From NCBI GenBank assembly GCA_030586765.1, contig JAUQZZ010000052.1:1-11409 (forward strand): 11,409 nucleotides of DNA, written 5' to 3'. The stretch comes from Candidatus Brocadiales bacterium (GTDB lineage Bacteria > Planctomycetota > Brocadiia > Brocadiales > Bathyanammoxibiaceae). Below, piece by piece: positions 1 to 4,985 of this stretch. The notes under the pieces are model-generated. The model searched no databases. It saw nothing but the letters and a program-made list of their open reading frames with translations, and was not told the origin of the DNA. Numbering within the stretch: position 1 is the first letter of the stretch; each line of letters starts with the position of its first letter. The translations under genes were made by a program, and so were the position numbers.

Positions 1-471
1 GTCTTGGACATCTTCTCTTCTATCACGGATGTCCTCTAATCTGTCCAGTCTGCCACCGCGATGGCGTCGGTCTCTTATATCCTCTCTCCTGTCCCGGACA
101 TCTTCCAGTCTGTCCCGTATATCTTCTCTCTTGTCACAGAAGTCCTCCTTCCTGTCTCTTATATCCTCCCACCTATCTGCAGGATGTCTATCCCTCCCGA
201 AGTGCCTTTTCTCTTTCAGTCTCTCAGCCAGTCTTGGATGTTTTTCCACAAATTCTTTGTAGGAAGGTCTATTGGACAGATGGGTTCCTCTCCTTGCAGA
301 CATAGGGGTTAAACATTTTACAGCCGAATCATCTTTGACTGAAGAGTTCCCTGGAGGTGTATTGAACCCAGGAGGATTGTGAGAGGACTTTTTCCCCTCA
401 GGGCAGCCTAGTACCACAGAGCTAATACATAAAGAAGAACCTAATACAATGGCTACAAGCGATGTCTTCAT
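1..471 (-). CDS. Secreted Arg/Asp-rich heptad-repeat protein, partial (C-terminus beyond window)
   Basis: The minus-strand frame opens at ATG 471-469 and stays open for 157 codons to the window edge, so the C-terminus is missing. A good ribosome site (AAAGGAG, 8 bases upstream) fixes the start. The N-terminus is a signal peptide, with hydrophobic residues about 5-21 followed by VLGC at 20-23, which could be a non-canonical lipobox, so the product is secreted and possibly a lipoprotein. Residues 24-100 are Pro/Ser-rich and then basic. From Trp101 the chain becomes seven-residue repeats of the form xEDIRDR: five in succession to 135, an insert RHRGGRLDR, then two more. This predicts a long, highly charged single helix or coiled coil. 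No enzymatic motif is visible. It lies divergently from the sigma/anti-sigma operon, whose products are also secreted charged helices, so a shared envelope-stress role is plausible but inferred. I do not recognise a named family. Confidence 0.85.
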   Translation of the reverse strand, partial: MKTSLVAIVLGSSLCISSVVLGCPEGKKSSHNPPGFNTPPGNSSVKDDSAVKCLTPMSARRGTHLSNRPSYKEFVEKHPRLAERLKEKRHFGRDRHPADRWEDIRDRKEDFCDKREDIRDRLEDVRDRREDIRDRRHRGGRLDRLEDIRDRREDVQD

Positions 472-511
472 TTTAATCTCCTTTGTATAGTGTCTTAAGA
501 TTTCTAAACCT

Positions 512-540
512 TCTAAACTTCACTAATTTTCTTTCTGCAA
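512..540 (-). promoter_or_regulatory. Candidate sigma70-type promoter of the heptad-repeat gene
   Basis: On the minus strand TTGCAG (540-535) and TTTAGA (517-512) are separated by 17 bases, and the start codon lies 40 bases further on. The -10 box is imperfect. Two tandem copies of GTTTAGAA with 9-bp period (518-511 and 509-502) overlap and follow it and could be an operator or chance. Confidence 0.35.
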
Positions 541-575
541 AAGGGAGCCTCTACAAAAATAGCTTCCATACCCCT

Positions 576-632
576 TGTCATTCTGAGCGAAGCCCTAAAC
601 CTAGTATGGTTCAGGGCGAAGCGAAGAATCTC
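576..632 (+). repeat. Dispersed palindromic repeat, GTCATTCTGAGCGAAG type, with internal hairpin
   Basis: The ends read TGTCATTCTGAGCGAAG and GCGAAGCGAAGAATCTC, a signature I know as a short intergenic repeat found widely in bacterial genomes. Between them CCCTAAACC (593-601) pairs with GGTTCAGGG (608-616) around the loop TAGTAT, with one mismatch. A diverged relative with the same layout lies at 11369-11404. It has no coding potential and sits in the gap between divergent genes. Confidence 0.7.
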
Positions 633-751
633 ATGTGATGTTCATTGTCACTTTTTCACCCCCCTTTCTGGCGATGGTTATCTCCCTCTTAGTAAATTTA
701 CTGCAGGGCATCCATTGTTCAGTGGCTAGGGTATTCAGATTGGTCTCCTTT

Positions 752-880
752 CTAGAAAGTCTTTTCTCTAACATAGGTAATCTCTCTCTTTAGGTCCTGA
801 ATCTCCTCTAATTCTCCTGCAAGGAACCCTTCAGCGAGGAATAGGACAAAGATTACAACTTTCACCCCTCTCATTAACAT
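752..880 (-). CDS. Possible 42-aa secreted peptide
   Basis: The minus-strand frame starts at ATG 880-878 with AAAGGAA about 9 bases upstream and encodes 42 residues. Residues 5-20 are a hydrophobic signal-like segment ending in FLAG. The mature part of about 20 residues is charged and helix-prone (ELEEIQDLKREI). The frame can be extended to ATG 997, but that adds 39 residues without signal character and would cover the inverted repeat and the sigma-factor promoter, so the shorter start is preferred. It could be a real small envelope protein, in keeping with the secreted charged helices on both sides, or the remnant of a longer gene. No family is recognised. Confidence 0.35.
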   Translation of the reverse strand: MLMRGVKVVIFVLFLAEGFLAGELEEIQDLKREITYVREKTF

Positions 881-920
881 AGTAACTATTCCTTTCACCC
901 TATTAGACCCCTCAACACAA

Positions 921-965
921 AAAAGGTTTACAGAAAATTTTTTTGTAATAGAATGTAAACCTTTT
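921..965. promoter_or_regulatory. Perfect 12-bp inverted repeat, candidate operator upstream of the sigma factor
   Basis: AAAAGGTTTACA (921-932) is matched exactly by its reverse complement TGTAAACCTTTT (954-965), with a 21-bp AT-rich spacer. Arm centres lie 33 bp apart, close to three helical turns, which fits a protein dimer or tetramer bound on one face of the DNA. The left arm contains the -35 box TTTACA and the right arm starts at the last base of the -10 box, so binding would block polymerase. The long spacer and the lack of a T-run after the right arm argue against a terminator. Confidence 0.55.
927..954 (+). promoter_or_regulatory. Candidate sigma70-type promoter of the sigma/anti-sigma operon
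   Basis: TTTACA (927-932) and TAGAAT (949-954) are spaced by 16 bases, each one mismatch from consensus. The expected transcript start is near 961, giving a leader of about 40 bases. No clear ECF-type box (GGAAC or GAACTT at -35) is seen, so autoregulation by the encoded sigma factor is not supported by this sequence. Confidence 0.45.
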
Positions 966-1000
966 CCCAGATAAGAGTATCTAATTGTAGAGGTCAATCT

Positions 1001-1555
1001 ATGGATAGGCTGGGTCCGGAAAGCGACCTCATCAAGAGGATTCAGGAAGGTGATGAAGAGGCCTTTACGGAGTTAGTAGAAAGATACAAAGAAATGGGCT
1101 TTTCTCTGGCCTATCACTTCCTGGGGAATCCAGAGGACGCAAGGGATGTGTCTCAGGAGGCCTTTGCCCAGGTGTACCTGAAGATAAAAGATTTTAGAGG
1201 AGAGAGCAGTTTTAAAACGTGGTTTTTCACGATTATACTCAACCTGTGCCGCAAACAGCGCCGAAGGAGGGCTTCCCCAGCCACTCTTAGTGATTCCAAC
1301 TTAGAGGAAGAATTAGGACTGCAGGCCCAAAAGGATGTGGAGGAGGAAGTAGAAAGGGCAGAGCTTGGGGTGGCTATAGAGAAGGCCTTAAAGGAGCTTT
1401 CTTCTAAACAAAGAGAGGTCTTTATTATGAAGCATATGGAGGGGATGAAGATCTCTGAAATTAGTGGGGTACTGAACTGCGCTGAAGGAACCGTGAAAAT
1501 ACATCTCTTTAGGGCAGTGAGAGCGCTACAGGAGCGGTTAAAGGAGTGGAGATAA
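1001..1555 (+). CDS. ECF-subfamily RNA polymerase sigma factor (sigma-24/RpoE type)
   Basis: This 184-aa protein has the size and two-domain layout of extracytoplasmic-function sigma factors. Residues about 8-90 form sigma region 2, including the -10 recognition and core-binding stretch DARDVSQEAF (46-55) and the following FKTWFFTI segment and basic RKQRRRR end. Residues about 91-122 are an acidic linker, and residues about 123-178 form region 4 with a helix-turn-helix (MKISEISGVLNCAEGTVKIH). It would direct core RNA polymerase to promoters of an envelope or stress regulon. The start is supported by AGAGGT 6 bases upstream. It is the first gene of an operon with its anti-sigma factor, 3 bp away, and two secreted proteins. 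Tight coupling to a membrane ZAS-type anti-sigma suggests control by release from the membrane. The signal is unknown. Confidence 0.95.
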   Translation: MDRLGPESDLIKRIQEGDEEAFTELVERYKEMGFSLAYHFLGNPEDARDVSQEAFAQVYLKIKDFRGESSFKTWFFTIILNLCRKQRRRRASPATLSDSNLEEELGLQAQKDVEEEVERAELGVAIEKALKELSSKQREVFIMKHMEGMKISEISGVLNCAEGTVKIHLFRAVRALQERLKEWR

Positions 1556-1558
1556 GTC

Positions 1559-1999
1559 ATGCAATGTGAAGACGTTGGAAGAGAGTTGGTGAACTATTAC
1601 TATGAGGAAGTAGATGACCCCCTCAGGATAGCCATATCAGAGCATATACCAGGGTGTCCAAGGTGTCAGAGGGCTTGGGAAGAGCTTAAATCTACCCTTA
1701 ATACAATAAAAAAGCCTTTTATCCCAAGTAAACTTCTGGAGGGGGATTATCTGGAGGGTGTCTACAAGAAGATAAAGGAGAAAAGGCGCCATAGGCTCTT
1801 CCTTATCCTTGCCTCTACCCTTGCTCCTGTTATCCTCCTGGTTTCCTTAAGTTTTGCGATGTATCTCTATACCCTTAAGGTGGAAACTGGCCTTATCAGC
1901 CAGGACTATGAGCTTATAGAGAATCTGGAACTCTTCCAGGATATTGATATCATCCAAAATCTGGATGAGTTGGAGGCCATGGATAAGGAAAAGGCATGA
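1559..1999 (+). CDS. Membrane-anchored zinc-finger (ZAS) anti-sigma factor
   Basis: The 146-aa protein starts with a short cytoplasmic domain carrying Cys3 and the HxxxCxxC signature (His29, Cys33, Cys36), the zinc-binding anti-sigma motif that clamps ECF sigma factors. One membrane helix follows at about residues 80-104, preceded by basic KEKRRHR, so the N-terminus is inside and residues about 105-146 are periplasmic. The tail is unusual: it is acidic with regularly spaced Leu/Ile (DYELIENLELFQDIDIIQ) and resembles the central part of the next gene product. GGAG 7 bases upstream supports the start. The role as anti-sigma is confidently inferred from motif, topology and position directly after the sigma gene. 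How the signal arrives (proteolysis or ligand at the tail) is unknown. Confidence 0.92.
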   Translation: MQCEDVGRELVNYYYEEVDDPLRIAISEHIPGCPRCQRAWEELKSTLNTIKKPFIPSKLLEGDYLEGVYKKIKEKRRHRLFLILASTLAPVILLVSLSFAMYLYTLKVETGLISQDYELIENLELFQDIDIIQNLDELEAMDKEKA

Positions 2000-2226
2000 G
2001 AGCGTTCTTATTGGTGTTGGCAATAGCCTTTTCTTCTTCCTTATCCTTTAGTGCGGAGGAGGTCTCTGGCAATAAGAATGAAAGACTTCAACAGGAAGAA
2101 GAGGAGATTGTGGAAGTCCTCGATGTCTTAGAAGAGTACGAATTGTTAAAGGATATGGAGGTCTTGGAAAATAGAGAAACTGAAGAAGAAAATCCCAAAG
2201 AAGACAAGGAAACAAAAAAGAGATGA
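1996..2226 (+). CDS. Small acidic secreted protein of the sigma operon
   Basis: The 76-aa product starts within the last codons of the anti-sigma gene (ATGA overlap), so the two are translationally coupled. Residues 1-19 are a signal peptide ending SFSA. The mature chain of about 57 residues is dominated by Glu, with roughly 22 acidic against 9 basic residues, and has a Leu-spaced helical centre (EVLDVLEEYELLKDMEVLEN). That segment resembles the periplasmic tail of the anti-sigma factor, sharing the pattern YEL[IL]xx[LM]E[LV]. It may be a periplasmic partner or mimic of that tail. This is inference, since I know no characterised family for it. The end is a low-complexity Glu/Lys stretch, and the last codon and stop overlap the start of the DUF3106 gene. 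Confidence 0.8.
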   Translation: MRAFLLVLAIAFSSSLSFSAEEVSGNKNERLQQEEEEIVEVLDVLEEYELLKDMEVLENRETEEENPKEDKETKKR

Positions 2227-2717
2227 GAATAATAATCTTAATAATATCGCTTCTCCTAGTGTTACAGACTCCCAGTTTTGCTGAGGATAAAGGGGACAGC
2301 TTCAAAGACAAGTTAGAGAGATGGAGGAGCATGAGTCCCGAGGAAAAGGAGATAATAAGGGAGCGGTTTCGTCACTGGAAGAACCTTCCTCCAGAGGAGA
2401 GGACTAGGGTTAAGAAAAATCTTCAGAGGTTCAGGAAGATGCCTCCCGAGGAGAGACAAATCCTCAAGGAGAGGTTGAGACGCTTCAAGGAACTATCCCC
2501 CGAGGAAAGGCAAAAGGTACTTAAGAATTATAAGAGGTGGGGAGAGCTTAAGCCTAATAAAAAACGTAATTTAAGAGAGCTCTACAAGCGCCGGGAGAAT
2601 CTGCCTCCTGATAAAAGAGATGAGCTTAGGAAACACCTCAGAAAGGCACCACCATTTCCTGCAGTGCCAGGTTCCCCAAGCAGAGTCCCTTCCAGGCCTC
2701 CGGCTGGCAACAAGTAA
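2223..2717 (+). CDS. Secreted DUF3106 protein with six 18-residue repeats
   Basis: The 164-aa product begins with a signal peptide (residues 1-20, cleavage likely after SFA). Residues 34-141 are six gap-free 18-residue repeats, with starts at 34, 52, 70, 88, 106 and 124. The consensus is an aromatic residue, then x-x-[LM]-[SP]-P-E-E-R, followed by a basic amphipathic stretch, as in FRKMPPEERQILKERLRR. This is the DUF3106 pattern, of unknown biochemical function and usually found in predicted periplasmic proteins of Proteobacteria. The last repeats are more diverged (PNKK, PDKR). A Pro-rich tail follows (142-164). The mature protein is strongly basic, in contrast to the acidic product just upstream, with which the gene overlaps by 4 bp (ATGA). 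It is the last gene of the sigma operon; I see no clear terminator after it. Confidence 0.9.
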   Translation: MRIIILIISLLLVLQTPSFAEDKGDSFKDKLERWRSMSPEEKEIIRERFRHWKNLPPEERTRVKKNLQRFRKMPPEERQILKERLRRFKELSPEERQKVLKNYKRWGELKPNKKRNLRELYKRRENLPPDKRDELRKHLRKAPPFPAVPGSPSRVPSRPPAGNK

Positions 2718-2778
2718 GTCTTCCAAATCGGCGAAATACATTATTGGGCTGTACAACTTTCCCCCCTTTCCCGTGCTC

Positions 2779-2807
2779 TTGACATAGTAAGCATAAAGGT
2801 GTAGACT
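2779..2807 (+). promoter_or_regulatory. Strong sigma70-type promoter for the radical SAM gene
   Basis: A perfect TTGACA (2779-2784) is followed after exactly 17 bases by TAGACT (2802-2807). Transcription would start near 2814, leaving a leader of about 70 bases before the start at 2883. It is the best promoter match in the window and separates this gene from the sigma operon. Confidence 0.65.
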
Positions 2808-2882
2808 CGCTAAAAAGGCAGATAAGACGTTACCATGGGCGAAAATGGGTCTCTGGTTGAATCTGTTCCCTTTAAGTAAAGT

Positions 2883-4052
2883 ATGGAGATGAATAAGCAC
2901 ACTACCAGAAGGACATTTCTGAAGGCCGGGGTGACGACCTTCGGGGCAGTGTGTCTTGGATGTCCCGACGTCCTGGCAGCCTCGGAGTCGGCAGAGGACG
3001 CTATAGTTTCCCAGCAGTATGACAAAGATTTTCCCCTCCACGAGGCCATGTACTACAAGAAGTTGGAGGACCTTCGGGTAGAGTGTCAGCTATGCCCAAA
3101 ACAGTGTAGGATAGCCGACCTGGAAAGGGGCTACTGTGGGGTTAGGGAAAACCGTAGTGGAAAGTACTACACCCTTGTACACTCCCGTGTCTGCGCCCTG
3201 CACATAGACCCCATTGAGAAAAAACCCTTCTTTCATTACCTCCCAGGTACCCCATCCCTTTCCCTGGCCACGGCAGGGTGCAACGTAGAGTGTAAGTTCT
3301 GCCAGAATTGGCAGATATCCCAATTCAGACCTGAGCAGATTGAGAGTATAAAACTCTCTCCTAAGGAGGTCATAAAGCACGCCAAGGAAAACTCCTGCCC
3401 CAGTGTTGCCTATACCTATACTGAGCCTGTGATTTTCTACGAGTTTATGTACGATATCGCTAGGGTTGGAAAGGAAGAGGGCGTAACCAGTGTGATGGTG
3501 TCTAATGGCTACATAAAGGAAGAGCCTCTGGTAGAGTTATGTAGGTATCTAGATGCCGTAAAGATAGACCTGAAGGCCTTCACTGAAAAATTCTATAAGG
3601 AGGCCTGTAGCAGTGAATTAAAGCCTATCCTAGAGACCTTGCTGACCTTGAAGAAGTTAGGTATATGGTTTGAACTAGTGGTACTCATAGTACCCACCCT
3701 TAATGATAGTGAGGGGGAGATAAAGGAGATGTGTGCGTGGGTGTTTAAGGAACTGGGACCAGACGTGCCTATCCATTTCTCCCGTTTTCACCCTACCTAT
3801 AAGATAAAAAATCTACCTCCCACCTCGGTCCGCACCCTGGAGAAAGCCAGACAGATTGCCTTGGATGCCGGACTGCACTTTGCCTATGTCGGTAATGTGC
3901 CTGGTCACGAAGGGGAAAATACCTACTGCCCTGGCTGTAAAGAGTTAGTTATAAAGAGGGTAGGTTTTACCATCTTGCAGAACACCGTCCGTGGAGGTAA
4001 ATGCCACCACTGCCAACACCCTATAGCAGGGGTCTGGGATATTAAGGTCTAA
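2883..4052 (+). CDS. amrS: AmmeMemoRadiSam-type radical SAM enzyme with Tat signal (AmrS-like)
   Basis: The 389-aa protein has the radical SAM cluster motif CxxxCxxC at Cys133, Cys137 and Cys140 (AGCNVECKFCQNW), which would bind a [4Fe-4S] cluster and SAM. Before it lies an accessory Cys set, CxxCxxxC at 68-75 and RGYCG at 85. A C-terminal zinc-ribbon-like set follows (CPGC 349-352, CHHC 374-377). These, with YTYTEP and HFSRFHP, are typical of the PflA-like enzyme accompanying AMMECR1 and Memo proteins, whose reaction is unknown. The N-terminus holds a twin-arginine export motif (RRTFLKAG, Arg9-Arg10), a hydrophobic stretch and VLAAS, unexpected for an enzyme needing cytosolic electrons. ATG 2889 is an alternative start and keeps the Tat motif; ribosome sites are weak for both. 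No AMMECR1 or Memo gene is present in the window. It has its own promoter and is convergent with the CDF gene. Confidence 0.9.
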   Translation: MEMNKHTTRRTFLKAGVTTFGAVCLGCPDVLAASESAEDAIVSQQYDKDFPLHEAMYYKKLEDLRVECQLCPKQCRIADLERGYCGVRENRSGKYYTLVHSRVCALHIDPIEKKPFFHYLPGTPSLSLATAGCNVECKFCQNWQISQFRPEQIESIKLSPKEVIKHAKENSCPSVAYTYTEPVIFYEFMYDIARVGKEEGVTSVMVSNGYIKEEPLVELCRYLDAVKIDLKAFTEKFYKEACSSELKPILETLLTLKKLGIWFELVVLIVPTLNDSEGEIKEMCAWVFKELGPDVPIHFSRFHPTYKIKNLPPTSVRTLEKARQIALDAGLHFAYVGNVPGHEGENTYCPGCKELVIKRVGFTILQNTVRGGKCHHCQHPIAGVWDIKV

Positions 4053-4069
4053 GAGAACAAATTATTCTC
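4053..4069. terminator. Weak bidirectional hairpin between convergent genes
   Basis: GAGAA (4053-4057) can pair with TTCTC (4065-4069) around a 7-base loop, followed on the plus strand by CCTTTC. It occupies the 24-bp gap between the stop codons of the radical SAM and CDF genes. The stem is short and AT-rich with no real T-run, so it is only a tentative terminator. Confidence 0.25.
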
Positions 4070-4076
4070 CCTTTCA

Positions 4077-4979
4077 TTAGGCTTCAGTCTCAAACTGGAC
4101 AACAGTGTGTGAGATATTGAATTTATCCCTGAGGAGATGATTTATTCTATCCAAGATGGGCAGCGTTCTACTGACCATAATGTCTTCAACAACTATGTGG
4201 GCACTTATGGCGTACATCCCAGAGGTAATAACCCAGAGGTGAATGTCGTGAACATCTTTGATCCCATCCAATTGTACTAATGCTTCGATGACTTTGTGCG
4301 GATCGACCTCTTTAGGAGTCGCCTCAAGAAGGATATCCACAGCCTCTCGTGTCAGTGTATATACCCATATCATGATGAATAGGCATAGAAACATGGCTAG
4401 TCCTGGGTCGATGAAGTACCAGTTTTTATAGTAGATTACTACCGCCCCAAGGACTACGCACAGCGAAGAAAAGGTATCTCCGAGCATATGTAGAAAAGCA
4501 GAACGAATATTTAGGCTTCCATCTGAACCTTCCCACAAGATTAGGGCGCAAGAAATATTGGCAATCAACCCAATACAGGCTACTAGAAACATTTGACCAC
4601 TCTTGACCTCTTCTGGCTGAAGGAGACGTTGATACCCTTTGTTGAAAATCCACAAGGTTATGAGGAATAGCGTCGCCGCATTAAAAAGCGCAGCAAGAAT
4701 CTCGAGTCTGTAGAAACCGAATGTCTTGGTCTTAGTGGGTGGCATGGAGGCCGTAATGGATGCAGCCAGGCTTATTAGCAGAGCCATTAGGTGTGTAAGC
4801 ATATGGCCTGCGTCTCCCAACAGGGCAAGGCTATTGGTCAAAAAGGCACCTATTACTTCTACTACGAATACCGTCCCTGTTATCAGGCTGGCTAGACGTA
4901 ATCGCCCCCTTTCCGTCTCCCGTGTTATTATGCGGCCATGGTGCGTCTGATAATAGATTGGACTGTGAATGTGTCTCAT
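4077..4979 (-). CDS. Cation diffusion facilitator (CDF) family metal transporter
   Basis: The 300-aa protein has the six-helix plus cytoplasmic-domain layout of CzcD/ZitB/ZnT-type CDF exporters, which expel Zn2+ or similar divalent metals by proton antiport. Signatures are NSLALLGDAGHM in helix 2, GFYRLEILAALFN before helix 3, and FLHMLGDTFSSL in helix 5. The C-terminal domain contains VHDIHLWVITSGMYAISAHI and ends in the typical SHTVVQFE strand. The helix 5 metal ligands are normal (His164, Asp168). In helix 2 the usual HxxxD reads HMLTH (His59, His63), a His for Asp change at a metal-binding position that could alter metal preference. There is no long His-rich loop between helices 4 and 5, but the N-terminus is His-rich (His3, 5, 13, 14). 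The start lies 6 bp after the stop of the upstream membrane protein, so the two are probably co-transcribed. Confidence 0.93.
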   Translation of the reverse strand: MRHIHSPIYYQTHHGRIITRETERGRLRLASLITGTVFVVEVIGAFLTNSLALLGDAGHMLTHLMALLISLAASITASMPPTKTKTFGFYRLEILAALFNAATLFLITLWIFNKGYQRLLQPEEVKSGQMFLVACIGLIANISCALILWEGSDGSLNIRSAFLHMLGDTFSSLCVVLGAVVIYYKNWYFIDPGLAMFLCLFIMIWVYTLTREAVDILLEATPKEVDPHKVIEALVQLDGIKDVHDIHLWVITSGMYAISAHIVVEDIMVSRTLPILDRINHLLRDKFNISHTVVQFETEA

Positions 4980-4985
4980 AAGAAG

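Larger units (their letters stand above)
472..1000. other. Divergent intergenic region between the heptad-repeat gene and the sigma operon
   Basis: About 530 bp. From left to right it holds a candidate minus-strand promoter (512-540), a dispersed hairpin repeat (576-632), a stretch of about 120 bp in which I see nothing (633-751), the doubtful 42-aa secreted peptide (752-880), and the promoter region of the sigma factor with its 12-bp inverted repeat (921-965). No RNA gene is recognisable. Confidence 0.6.

Noticed and set aside
1..171. CRISPR-like short periodic repeats
   Set aside because: The period is 21 bp without constant spacers and is fully explained by in-frame heptad codons.
1..312. 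Two plus-strand open frames rich in Ser/Leu/Pro at the left edge (29-262 and 61-312)
   Set aside because: They are antisense shadows of the heptad-repeat gene, which has a ribosome site, signal peptide and regular repeats on the minus strand; the plus frames are low-complexity products of its 21-bp periodicity.
752..997. Longer 81-aa version of the small minus-strand frame
   Set aside because: It would place coding sequence over the inverted repeat and sigma promoter, and its first 39 residues bury the signal-like segment; the internal ATG at 880 has a better ribosome site.
2571..3049. Minus-strand open frames (2571-3041 and 2810-3049) opposite the DUF3106 end and radical SAM start
   Set aside because: They run against two well-supported plus-strand genes and a strong promoter and show no family pattern.
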